Assembly: GCA_036337945.1 (NCBI GenBank)
Contig: JAYZDF010000041.1
Span: 1-26,664, forward strand
Direction of reading: 5' to 3'
DNA from: JAYZDF01 sp036337945
GTDB taxonomy: Bacteria; Myxococcota; Kuafuiibacteriia; Kuafuiibacteriales; Kuafuiibacteriaceae
Length of the DNA: 26,664 bases
Shown: positions 1-7,791 of the stretch, piece after piece
How positions within the stretch are numbered: position 1 is the stretch's first letter
How the letters are laid out: each line of letters starts with the position of its first letter
Program-made: the position numbers and the translations under genes
Notes under the pieces: model-generated
The model's input: the letters and a program-made list of their open reading frames with translations, nothing else
Database searches by the model: none
Told to the model about the DNA's origin: nothing

Positions 1-1467
1 GCGCTCGTAGCCTTAGGTATCGCCGCTTCTAAGCGAATGAAAGGCCTGTCAGATTATTTTGTCGGCGGAAAGAAGCTTGGGTTTCTCGCGGTCGCTTTTT
101 CTGCAAGGGCCACCCGTGAAACGGCTTGGTTACTGCTGGGACTTACCGGGATGGGAGCTACAATTGGATTGAAGGCCTTTTGGGTTGTGGCCGGAGAGTT
201 TTTGGGTGTCGCAGGTGCCTGGTTTTTACTGGCCAAACGCTTCAAGAGACTCACCGATAAATATGATTCTATTACAGTACCCGATTACCTCGAAAGCCGA
301 TTTCGAGATCGAACGCAGAATCTTAGAAAAGTCGCCGCAGGTGCGTTAGTCATCTTTGTGACGATTTACGTCAGTGCTCAAATCGATGCGACCGGCAAAG
401 CTTTTGAAAGCTTCTTGGGATGGAATTACTTTGCAGGAGCCATCACTGGTTTTGTGGTTGTGCTTGCGTATATCACCAGTGGTGGATTTGTGGCGGTCGT
501 CTGGTCCGACGTGTTCCAAGGCGCACTGATGTTTTTTGGTCTGACCATCTTGCCCATTGTCGGTCTGATGAGTGTGGGCGGTTTGAGTCCCGTGATGGAA
601 GGTCTTGCTCAGCAAGACCCAGCTCTTGTGACCTGGATGGGAACGACAGAGGTGACAGCAACCACCATCGCAGGAGTCTTGGGCCTATTACTTATCGGTC
701 TTGGATTTTTGGGTTCGCCTCAGATCTTTGTGCGATTTCTTGCTCTGAGATCAGAAAACGAAATCTCTCGAGGTGCAGCAGTCGCACTCACTTGGACACT
801 TTTGGCCGAAGTTGGGGCTGTCTTTATCGGGATGCTTGGTCGGCACATTTTTGGACAGGACCTTGGAGAAGATGTCCTTCCAAAGCTCGTTGAAAACCTC
901 ATGCCGCCAATGGTCGTCGGATTATACATCGCCATTGTGCTCGCGGCGATTATGTCGACGGTCGACTCACTGCTCGTACTCGCAGGAAGTGCTGCGGTTC
1001 GAGATGTGTATCAAAAAATTATGCACCCGGAGCTTAAGGATGAAGACCTGGTCAAAACCTCTCGCTTCCTCACGGTCGTGTTGGCGATTGCGAGCCTCGC
1101 AGTGGCGCTCACGGTTGCAGTTGTTCAAGAAGACAGAACAGTGTTTTGGTTTGTCATTTTTGGCTGGTCGGGGATTGCAGCCACGTTTTGCCCAACCATC
1201 ATCTTGTCTTTATTTTGGCGTGGCTTCACGGCAAAAGGCGCACTTGTCGGGATGATCAGTGGATTTTTATGCGTTCCCTTTTTCAAGTTCGTTGCACCGA
1301 GCTTGCCGGGAATAGGTGCGATTGTTGATGCATCGGGAGAACTACCGCCAGCATTTTTAGTTTCGGGGCTTTGCGCTATTCTCGTTAGTACATTCGATCA
1401 GAGCGGAAAAAGCGCTATTCAGGATATTGACGAAGACTTCGCTGAATTCGAGCGTGATAAAAACTAA
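1..1467 (+). CDS. Sodium:solute symporter (SSS family, PutP-like), 5' truncated
   Basis: A multi-spanning inner-membrane carrier of the SSS family, which couples Na+ entry to uptake of a small solute. The reading frame is open from base 1: ALVALGIAASKR precedes the first ATG at 37, and the family normally starts one helix earlier, so the true start lies outside the window. Family signatures are DYFVGGKKLG near the start, ITVPDYLESRFRD, the RFLALRSENEI segment after helix 6, and AAIMSTVDSLLVLAGSAAVRD, whose Ser-Thr residues fit the Na2 sodium site of this fold. About twelve hydrophobic segments are visible, and the tail is acidic. The closest textbook resemblance is the Na+/proline symporter PutP, but the substrate cannot be read from sequence. 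Its TAA stop shares bases with the stop of the convergent gene on the other strand. Confidence 0.88.
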   Translation, partial: ALVALGIAASKRMKGLSDYFVGGKKLGFLAVAFSARATRETAWLLLGLTGMGATIGLKAFWVVAGEFLGVAGAWFLLAKRFKRLTDKYDSITVPDYLESRFRDRTQNLRKVAAGALVIFVTIYVSAQIDATGKAFESFLGWNYFAGAITGFVVVLAYITSGGFVAVVWSDVFQGALMFFGLTILPIVGLMSVGGLSPVMEGLAQQDPALVTWMGTTEVTATTIAGVLGLLLIGLGFLGSPQIFVRFLALRSENEISRGAAVALTWTLLAEVGAVFIGMLGRHIFGQDLGEDVLPKLVENLMPPMVVGLYIAIVLAAIMSTVDSLLVLAGSAAVRDVYQKIMHPELKDEDLVKTSRFLTVVLAIASLAVALTVAVVQEDRTVFWFVIFGWSGIAATFCPTIILSLFWRGFTAKGALVGMISGFLCVPFFKFVAPSLPGIGAIVDASGELPPAFLVSGLCAILVSTFDQSGKSAIQDIDEDFAEFERDKN

Positions 1468-2732
1468 GGTAGACCTCGGAATAAACGTCCACGTCCGGGA
1501 CGAAGTACAACCACAAACCGATAGCTGAGCCGAATGACACCGTCTTCGTCCGCCATCGCTTCTGGAGGATTTGGAAAGGGTTGGGCAATTTCGATGGCTC
1601 TGACAATCACATCATCAAGAAAAGTCACACCACTGCTTTCTTGAACCTGGACGGCTAAGACGTCTCCCTCAGGTCCAATTTCTAGTCGAACCACCGTGGC
1701 CCGATCTTTTTGACCATAGATTCGACGAGTGGGATCTCTGCGGCGGTATTCTGTATGCAGATAGTTATCCCAATAAGGATACACACTTTCGGATACGCGA
1801 TGAATGAAAGTCGCATACTTGAATTCTTTCGTGTTTAGATAGGTCCCATCACCTTCGCGAACGCCCTCGACATAATCCATAGAGGGTGACCCAGCCAGAC
1901 TCCCTTTCCTTCCTAAAGTGGGCACAAGGGCAGAGAGCGTAGGCACTTTGGGCAACTCTTTATCGAGATCGATTTTGGGGCCTTTTTTTCCGCCTTCTTT
2001 TTGGTTTGGGTTTCCAAGAGATAATTCGAGACGATCAGAATTTCCCAATAACCGCTTACTGCTTTTTCGGTTTCGTAAAGCGAGTTTCTCAGAATCAAAA
2101 CCTAAGCCGAGTTCTAGTTTTTCTCGCTCGAGAACTCGCGGCAGTTTGAGCTTCGGCTTAGTGTTCTTGGTCTTCTCAAGAAAATCCTCAACCGAGCCGT
2201 CACCGTTGAGCGTGAGAACTTTGTTGAGCAGCCCTGGCTTATCGGACTTCAGCGTATTTTTTTGTTGGAGTTTATTTGTTACGCGTTTTTGCCGCGGGTC
2301 ACGATCCTCCAATCGAGCGACCGTCTCTTTTTTAACGTTGGTGTTAAACTTCGAGAGATATTTCGCGTCCGGGTTCGGGGTGTCGTCTTTTGTTGCCGGG
2401 ACATTGACCACCTGACGGTCGGGTTTGACGGGCACCTTCTTTTTGGGCTTCGGTTGCTGGACCACTGCTTGTTGGGCTGGTTTAGCTTTATTCTTTTTCG
2501 ATGGTTGTGTTCGCTGATTCGATTTGCTCGATGAGTTCTTAACTTTGAAGTTGCTCGACCACTGCTTCGACGGGATCTGTACTACACGAACCGCGGACTC
2601 TCGAGGCTTCGCATTCAGATACGATTCCACCCAATCCTTTAGGGGAAACGTCAGCATCAGGTGGATTCCGGCCGAAACTGCAAGGCTGCAGAGCAAAACC
2701 TTTAGGCTGGACCGGCTTCGAACGCGTTTCAT
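1464..2732 (-). CDS. TonB C-terminal-domain (AgmX/energy-transducer-like) envelope protein
   Basis: A 422-residue protein with the plan of a TonB-type energy transducer. It has a basic N-terminus and one hydrophobic segment at about residues 9-30 (VLLCSLAVSAGIHLMLTF). A long Lys/Pro/Ser/Asn-rich linker follows at about 45-310 (for example KPKKKVPVKPDRQVVNVP). The C-terminal globular domain at about 315-415 contains YATFIHRVSESVYPYW, VVRLEIGPEGDVLAVQVQES and PFPNPPEAM, the usual beta-strand and 'F..PP' signatures of the TonB C-terminal fold. It probably spans the periplasm, but no ExbB/ExbD or TonB-dependent receptor gene is adjacent, so it may instead be one of the TonB-box proteins that deltaproteobacteria use in surface machines. 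The ATG at 2732 is 52 bp from the divergent lipoprotein start. The stop overlaps the symporter stop by 4 bp. Confidence 0.75.
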   Translation of the reverse strand: MKRVRSRSSLKVLLCSLAVSAGIHLMLTFPLKDWVESYLNAKPRESAVRVVQIPSKQWSSNFKVKNSSSKSNQRTQPSKKNKAKPAQQAVVQQPKPKKKVPVKPDRQVVNVPATKDDTPNPDAKYLSKFNTNVKKETVARLEDRDPRQKRVTNKLQQKNTLKSDKPGLLNKVLTLNGDGSVEDFLEKTKNTKPKLKLPRVLEREKLELGLGFDSEKLALRNRKSSKRLLGNSDRLELSLGNPNQKEGGKKGPKIDLDKELPKVPTLSALVPTLGRKGSLAGSPSMDYVEGVREGDGTYLNTKEFKYATFIHRVSESVYPYWDNYLHTEYRRRDPTRRIYGQKDRATVVRLEIGPEGDVLAVQVQESSGVTFLDDVIVRAIEIAQPFPNPPEAMADEDGVIRLSYRFVVVLRPGRGRLFRGLP

Positions 2733-2784
2733 GGCGAAATCTCTTTTTCTAAGGTAGCATTCTGATCACGGCATCGGCAAACCA

Positions 2785-4314
2785 ATGATGCAGCAACTTA
2801 TGACCCGATTTGTCTTTTCAACACTGATTTTCGCCTTTTTATTCGGGTGTCCCACCATACAGACCGTGGTTTTGAACATCGATGGCATCGAATTGGCAGA
2901 AGGCAGCCTTAAAGGCCAGTCATTTGACCTCATTGTCTATGGTCAAGGTTTCGGCGTGGACCAAGTCAGTTACGACATTGCGAAACAAACCGGCGTCGCA
3001 GAAAAACCGGCGTATCAATTTCGAATCGTTGATGCAGCCGGATCGATCTTGGCCCTGGCCGAGGGTAACCAAATCAAAATCGTATCGACGAACCGAATGG
3101 AGGTTAATTTCATATTGGCGACCGGGTTGAGCGACGGAACCTACGACCTAGAGTTAGCCCTCACAGGACCCAATGCACCCCTTCTCGATACCTTAAGAAA
3201 CGGCATTCGCGTCGGCGAGCCGATTGATATGCCAGCTGATGCTGGTTTAACTGCGGACGCCGGACCTGCGGACAGTGGACAGGCAGCACCGGATAGTGGC
3301 GCCATGGCTCCTGCGGATACCGGCGTGAGCCCTCGAGACGCAGGAGAAGAAAGTGTTCTAGGCCCCTGGCAAGGAAACTATCGTTACCGCCGAGAGGTAA
3401 AACTGACCAATCCAACCATGGATACCGCCCCGGGCGGACTCACCATTCGTGTGACCGTTCCTCATGGAAACCACATTCAATCGGGGCAAGCTCAGCTACC
3501 GGCCGAAAATGAACCAGTGTCGGACCTGGCACTCTACTGGAACAGCCAAGAAATTCCTTATCAGTGGGAAGACCAAAATATTGCGTACGAGAGAGACACT
3601 CTGGCGCTGAATACCTTGACGATGATCGCAAAGCTCCCTGAGACGGATCCAATTCCGGCGGGACCTCTCAACCAAGCGGTGCTGGTTTTGTACTTCAACG
3701 ACCCCTCGGCAACACCACGACGAACCGACGACGTTTTCGACTTTGTGGAGCGCTTCAGTGCTCCGCTCTCTGGATGGGAAACCAGTGACTGGGGTCTTGC
3801 CTGTTCGGATCGTCGAGGACAAACCAGATTCAACAGCTACTGCGTTGAAGACCGCGCGATTATGGACTATGCGCCTGATTTAGGCAGTCCAAACACGACG
3901 CTCAGTAGCGCCCCAAGCAGCCCGCTGGTGACCTATGAACTCAGCTTTTGGCTTGCTGGCAGGATGGGCGGTGCAAATGATCTACTTCTCTTTTACTACA
4001 GCAGGGACAACACGAATCTTCAGAGGATATCCTATATTCCGCGAGCGAATTTCACAGAAAATCCTCCTGATCAGCCCTTACCCCCTAGTATGGCCAGTGG
4101 CTGGAAGCTTCCCTCGGCATCGAGCCAAACCTGGACTCGAACAGTCGCACATTTCGTTCCTGGGCTGAACAACCCAAGTCTTCACTTTCGCTTCCTGTCT
4201 CCCGACGGCGTTCTGAGTACGACTACCCAGGTGGACGTGGACGATATCCAAGTGAGAACCAGGCTTAACCCTGACTTCGAGATCACTTTGGGCCCGGTCG
4301 AGTCGAAACAATAA
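2785..4314 (+). CDS. DUF2341-type surface lipoprotein
   Basis: A predicted lipoprotein of 509 residues. The signal peptide ends in a lipobox, AFLFGC, with the lipidated Cys at residue 22. The N-terminal domain (about 25-145) looks like an IPT/TIG-type beta sandwich. A flexible linker rich in Asp, Ala, Gly and Ser (about 148-192, with repeats such as ADAGPADSGQ) joins it to a region starting YRYRREVKLTNP and running through ALYWNSQEIPYQW, AVLVLYFNDPSA and VFDFVERF. That order is typical of DUF2341, a beta-rich domain of secreted proteins. The rest (about 325-500) resembles a jelly-roll carbohydrate-binding or MAM-like domain (SGWETSDWG, LSFWLAGRMGG, VDVDDIQVRTR). No catalytic motif is seen; a ligand-binding or adhesive role is inference. 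ATGs at 2785, 2788 and 2800 are all possible starts, and no clear Shine-Dalgarno decides between them. Confidence 0.78.
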   Translation: MMQQLMTRFVFSTLIFAFLFGCPTIQTVVLNIDGIELAEGSLKGQSFDLIVYGQGFGVDQVSYDIAKQTGVAEKPAYQFRIVDAAGSILALAEGNQIKIVSTNRMEVNFILATGLSDGTYDLELALTGPNAPLLDTLRNGIRVGEPIDMPADAGLTADAGPADSGQAAPDSGAMAPADTGVSPRDAGEESVLGPWQGNYRYRREVKLTNPTMDTAPGGLTIRVTVPHGNHIQSGQAQLPAENEPVSDLALYWNSQEIPYQWEDQNIAYERDTLALNTLTMIAKLPETDPIPAGPLNQAVLVLYFNDPSATPRRTDDVFDFVERFSAPLSGWETSDWGLACSDRRGQTRFNSYCVEDRAIMDYAPDLGSPNTTLSSAPSSPLVTYELSFWLAGRMGGANDLLLFYYSRDNTNLQRISYIPRANFTENPPDQPLPPSMASGWKLPSASSQTWTRTVAHFVPGLNNPSLHFRFLSPDGVLSTTTQVDVDDIQVRTRLNPDFEITLGPVESKQ

Positions 4315-4356
4315 AACCCCACCTAATAGCCCTTTATTCTGAGATCATCAAAATGC

Positions 4357-4386
4357 TTGACTCCCAGGGGGGCGGGTCTTTATGAA
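4357..4386 (+). promoter_or_regulatory. Candidate sigma-70 promoter for rplC-rlmE
   Basis: TTGACT (4357-4362) and TATGAA (4381-4386) are separated by 18 bp in the 137-bp gap before rplC. The implied 5' leader of about 60 nt contains a short GGAGC-ACT-GCTCC hairpin (4418-4430) just before the ribosome binding site. The match is by eye to the consensus; transcription is not shown. Confidence 0.5.
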
Positions 4387-4451
4387 CGGCGCCTATCTCG
4401 GGAATGAACCTGAGACCGGAGCACTGCTCCAATTAGACAAAGGAAAAGAAT

Positions 4452-5132
4452 ATGTTTCGCAAGGGCCTTATCGGCAAAAAGCTTGGCATGACACAGATCT
4501 TCGAGGACGGCGCACGCATTCCTGTCACTGTGGTTGAGCTGGGTCCCAATACGATCGTTCAAAAGAAACTCCCCGAAGGCAAAGATGGCTACGGGGCGAT
4601 TCAGATTGGTTTTGGGGAAAAAGAACATCGAAAAGTCAACAAAGCCATGACCGGCCACTTCAATCGAGCCGACGTCAAACCAGTTCGCGAGTTGTGCGAA
4701 ATCAGGGTACCTGACGACGCAAAATTGGCTGAGTACGAAGTTGGACAAGAAATCAAAGCAGACATTTTTGCTGCTGGTGACTGGGTAGACATTACCGGAA
4801 CCTCCATCGGTAAAGGTTTCGCGGGTGTTATGAAGCGCCACAACATGAAAGGCTCTAAGCAAGCGACCCACGGTACGCACGAAGTATTCCGTCACGGTGG
4901 TTCTATCGGTATGCGCTCGACTCCAGGTCGCGTTATGCTCGGTAAGAGAATGCCTGGTCATATGGGTAACAAACGAGTCACTACTCAAAACCTTCGAGTC
5001 GTCAAAGTCGACCTCGAGAACAATCTGGTTTTGATTCGTGGCGCGGTTCCGGGACCAAAAAATGGTACCGTTGTTGTTCGCGACGCAGTCAAAAAGCTAG
5101 GTAAAGCACTCAAAGCTGCTGCTAAACAGTAG
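4452..5132 (+). CDS. rplC: 50S ribosomal protein L3 (uL3)
   Basis: A 226-residue protein, of normal length for bacterial L3, an early-assembling 23S rRNA-binding protein whose long loop reaches toward the peptidyl transferase centre. It opens with the diagnostic GLIGKKLGMTQIFEDG. It contains DITGTSIGKGFAGVMKRHNM and the loop region GGSIGMRSTPGRVMLGKRMPGHMGNKRVT. The Gln that PrmB methylates in E. coli L3 (in SIGQ) is Met here. A good ribosome binding site, AAAGGA, precedes the ATG at 4452 by about 7 nt. Unusually, the neighbours are not rpsJ and rplD/rplW as in the conserved S10 operon: upstream is a lipoprotein gene and downstream, after 20 bp, is rlmE. It is either a relocated single copy or a second copy; the window cannot tell. 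Confidence 0.97.
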   Translation: MFRKGLIGKKLGMTQIFEDGARIPVTVVELGPNTIVQKKLPEGKDGYGAIQIGFGEKEHRKVNKAMTGHFNRADVKPVRELCEIRVPDDAKLAEYEVGQEIKADIFAAGDWVDITGTSIGKGFAGVMKRHNMKGSKQATHGTHEVFRHGGSIGMRSTPGRVMLGKRMPGHMGNKRVTTQNLRVVKVDLENNLVLIRGAVPGPKNGTVVVRDAVKKLGKALKAAAKQ

Positions 5133-5152
5133 CGCACCCTCCTTTTTCGCGC

Positions 5153-5749
5153 ATGGCTAAACAATATCAGCAGCGCGACAAGTACTACAAAAAAGCAAAA
5201 AAAGACGGCTTTGTCGCCCGTTCAGTCTACAAGCTCGAAGAACTCGACGCTCGTCATCAACTTTTACGCAAAAACGATAAAGTTATCGACTTTGGGTGCG
5301 CTCCAGGTTCGTGGCTTCAATACATTGGTTCGGTCATCGGTGAAGACGGTTTCGTTCTCGGCTACGACTTGGTCCAGCCTCGGGTGAGCATTCCGAATGC
5401 CAAAGTTGTCGTCACGGATATTCATGAACTGACTCCGGAACAGGTACGAATGGATTCTGGTGATCCGGACTTTCAAGTGCAAGTCGTGTTGTCAGATATG
5501 GCGCCGAAAACGACCGGCATACGCGATGCAGACCAGGCAAGGTCCATAGGCTTAGTCGAACACGCACTTTATCTTTGCGAAAACATTTTGGTCCCTGAGG
5601 GAATATTTGCGGCCAAGGTGTTTCAAGGGCGTGGGCTCGATGAGTTTATTCAGCAGCTTCGTAAGACTTTCAAGAAGGTTAAGACAATCCGACCGAAAGC
5701 AACGCGACAAGGAAGCCGAGAAGCATTTATCATTGCGCAAGGCCGATAA
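5153..5749 (+). CDS. rlmE: 23S rRNA (uridine-2552-2'-O)-methyltransferase RlmE (FtsJ/RrmJ)
   Basis: A 198-residue SAM-dependent 2'-O-methyltransferase of the RlmE/FtsJ family. In E. coli this enzyme modifies U2552 in the A-loop of 23S rRNA late in 50S assembly. All parts are present: a basic N-terminal extension, SAM motif I VIDFGCAPGSW (about 45-54), the SAM-site acidic region VTDIHEL, and the catalytic tetrad K27 (SVYKLEE), D115 (SDMAPKTTG), K155 (AAKVFQG) and E190 (SREAFI). It begins 20 bp after rplC and almost certainly shares its transcript. Both products act near the peptidyl transferase centre, so the pairing makes functional sense. Its stop lies 2 bp from that of the convergent kinase gene, leaving no room for a separate terminator. 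Confidence 0.95.
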   Translation: MAKQYQQRDKYYKKAKKDGFVARSVYKLEELDARHQLLRKNDKVIDFGCAPGSWLQYIGSVIGEDGFVLGYDLVQPRVSIPNAKVVVTDIHELTPEQVRMDSGDPDFQVQVVLSDMAPKTTGIRDADQARSIGLVEHALYLCENILVPEGIFAAKVFQGRGLDEFIQQLRKTFKKVKTIRPKATRQGSREAFIIAQGR

Positions 5750-5751
5750 GA

Positions 5752-7308
5752 TTATTTCAGTACAAAATGTCGTATCACTAAGTACGCAGTGAAACCGACC
5801 GCGAAAGTAAACACCACCGAAATAACGACAAACCAAGCAGGAACCTCATGAGGCTGAAGCTGCCCTCTGGAGGTGGTCTTGGATTCAAGTTCTACTTGAC
5901 CCTTTCGTGCTCGCTGACCAGGCGAAGATTCTTGCGCGAGCGAATCCTCGGAATCATCCGGGCGGAAATGAGGAGGGGGACGAAGATATGTATCGCTCAC
6001 CATGTCATCATCAGGCGTCGAATAAAGCTTCGGGATAGAAGAGGCTGGAAAGTTTTCTGAGTACTCGGCCGCTTCTCTTACAAAAGCTTGCTGCTCCGCA
6101 TCTGACTGATCAAAGTACTCTCGACCAAGAACCGCAAAGTCGGATGTGGTTGGAAAAAAATTTGAAACGTACAGAAGTTCCTCAGAGGATGAACTAAACA
6201 AATTTGCGATATGCTGGGGTGTCTCGTCACGAGGATAAAAGGGATCTTGTCCGGCACTTTGATGTAAATCGGAGATTCCGGCCTGCTGCTCCTGAGTCCA
6301 TTTCAAAAATTCGTCGATGACATCATCGATGGGAGGCGAACGAAGTTTCACTTTCTCTGCCGCTAAATCCTGCAGCGTTACCGACTTGTCAGTGGCCTCA
6401 AGGAGCGATTCGAGCGACTCGACAATCTCGAGCGCGGAAGATGGTCGGGCCGCTGGAGATTTATTCATCATCTTCACCAAAAGTTCTCGTAACCCGGCGG
6501 GGATCGGGCGCAGCCGAGTATCAAGACTCGCACGCAAGTGAAACTCAAGATCTGGAACGTCTATACAACTGTCTTCGAAAAGTTGCTTTCCGACACATAG
6601 TTCAGCCAACACAACTGCCAAGGAAAAGATATCTGCTGCTGCTGTTGCCTTTTCTCCCTGTAAGTATTCCGGCGCACCATAGCCACGTTTGCCTTTCGTA
6701 ACTCCAACCTCTGTTTGGCTCATAGCGCCTCTATATTTTGCAATCCCAAAATCAGAAAGCTTCACAACTCCGTCGCGTGAAATCAAAATATTATGAGGTG
6801 TAATATCGCGGTGTACGAAATCAAGTGGCTGACCTCGATCACCGCGCAAGGTATGCGCTTGATGTAGAGCTCGTGCTACCGAGATCCCGACATCCATTAC
6901 AATATTAAGAGGTATGAGGTCGTCGTCCATCAGGCGGGAAAGCGTAAATAGGTTTATCCCATCAACAAGCTCAAGGGCGATATAAGGAACCTTGCCAACT
7001 CTACCTGCTTCAAGTTGGTGAACGACATTCGGGTGTTGAATAAGTCTTCCGATCCGCGCCTCGTCGCGAAACATCTCCATTGATTGATTATTCTCTCCGG
7101 CATAATTTAACAGACGTTTCACAACGCAAACTTCGTCAAACTTTTGGTTTTCAAGTCGAAAAGCCAGACGTATCTCTGACATACCGCCAAGACCCATCGG
7201 CTTTAGCAAAACAAAATCACCAAACATCTCGAGGCCCTCGATCTGTTCAATGAATTCAGGCCGAATCTCCACCTGTCTCACACCCCCTGCGCCCTTTGAG
7301 GGGCGCAT
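5752..7308 (-). CDS. Tail-anchored serine/threonine protein kinase
   Basis: A Hanks-type Ser/Thr kinase of 518 residues. The domain spans about 30-300: glycine loop GLGGMSE (39-45), ATP-binding Lys64 in CVVKRL, helix-C Glu83, catalytic loop HRDITPHN (166-173), DFG (186-188) with an activation segment rich in Thr/Ser, and YGAPEYL as the APE motif. All catalytic residues are present, so it should be active. After the kinase comes an acidic, proline- and serine-rich stretch of about 190 residues. A single hydrophobic helix at about 490-513 (WFVVISVVFTFAVGFTAYLV) then ends the protein only a few residues later. It is therefore tail-anchored, with no PASTA or other external sensor domain. Starts at ATG 7308 or at a nearby downstream GTG cannot be separated. 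An acidic ORF and nuoD lie upstream on the same strand. Substrates are unknown. Confidence 0.9.
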   Translation of the reverse strand: MRPSKGAGGVRQVEIRPEFIEQIEGLEMFGDFVLLKPMGLGGMSEIRLAFRLENQKFDEVCVVKRLLNYAGENNQSMEMFRDEARIGRLIQHPNVVHQLEAGRVGKVPYIALELVDGINLFTLSRLMDDDLIPLNIVMDVGISVARALHQAHTLRGDRGQPLDFVHRDITPHNILISRDGVVKLSDFGIAKYRGAMSQTEVGVTKGKRGYGAPEYLQGEKATAAADIFSLAVVLAELCVGKQLFEDSCIDVPDLEFHLRASLDTRLRPIPAGLRELLVKMMNKSPAARPSSALEIVESLESLLEATDKSVTLQDLAAEKVKLRSPPIDDVIDEFLKWTQEQQAGISDLHQSAGQDPFYPRDETPQHIANLFSSSSEELLYVSNFFPTTSDFAVLGREYFDQSDAEQQAFVREAAEYSENFPASSIPKLYSTPDDDMVSDTYLRPPPHFRPDDSEDSLAQESSPGQRARKGQVELESKTTSRGQLQPHEVPAWFVVISVVFTFAVGFTAYLVIRHFVLK

Positions 7309-7404
7309 AATACCGCTGGGGCGGATTCGTTTCGTTCTGCCTTGACCTTTTACTTCGCCTTCGACCCGGGTCGCCTCTCCATCGGATGTAAACTAAGCGC
7401 ATAC

Positions 7405-7764
7405 TTAGGAGTCCAACGTTTCCGACAACGACGAGCTCTCGGGCGGGATGGCAATCGCACGTTGTTCGATTGTTTCTTGGTCATCGCAACCCTTCGCAGA
7501 GTCAACGACGGTTGGAAACTTAGAGCGCCCTAACGTAATTTCATTTGAGCTGCGCGAGGCTTCATCTATTTGGTGAAATCGATCAACAAGGTTTGGATCG
7601 ACCTCACCATCTAGTATCGTGTCGACCGACATATCGGGTTCATCACCGCAGACATAATCGCTGTCTACGATCGTTGAATCCTGCGCTTCGTCCTCCGCAA
7701 AGGATTCCAGCTCATCCAAAGGAGAGTTGTAAGAATCCGTTGTTTTTGTATCGTCACCCGACAA
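7405..7764 (-). CDS. Acidic hypothetical protein, in frame after nuoD
   Basis: A 119-codon ORF if it starts at the TTG at 7764. It is rich in Asp, Glu and Ser (for example SPLDELESFAEDEAQDSTIV and PPESSSLSETLDS) and has no hydrophobic segment or known motif. It sits between nuoD and the kinase gene on the same strand. The frame is the same as nuoD: directly after the nuoD TAG (7792-7794) the frame stays open from CGC TAT TCG to the TAA at 7405, about 129 codons. No Shine-Dalgarno is visible before the TTG; a later ATG (MSVDTILDG) also lacks one. It could be a small separate gene, for example an acidic partner or substrate of the kinase, or a decayed or readthrough extension of nuoD. The function is unknown. 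Confidence 0.45.
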   Translation of the reverse strand: MSGDDTKTTDSYNSPLDELESFAEDEAQDSTIVDSDYVCGDEPDMSVDTILDGEVDPNLVDRFHQIDEASRSSNEITLGRSKFPTVVDSAKGCDDQETIEQRAIAIPPESSSLSETLDS

Positions 7765-7791
7765 TGCAGAGGTGTTGTACCACGAATAGCG

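Noticed and set aside
4382..4560. Plus-strand ORF starting at ATG 4382, overlapping the rplC start in another frame
   Set aside because: Its ATG is inside the proposed -10 box, it has no Shine-Dalgarno, and most of it overlaps rplC.
4380..4988. 202-codon minus-strand ORF over rplC
   Set aside because: It lies antisense to an unmistakable ribosomal protein gene and has no recognisable domain; the long opening is a by-product of rplC codon usage.
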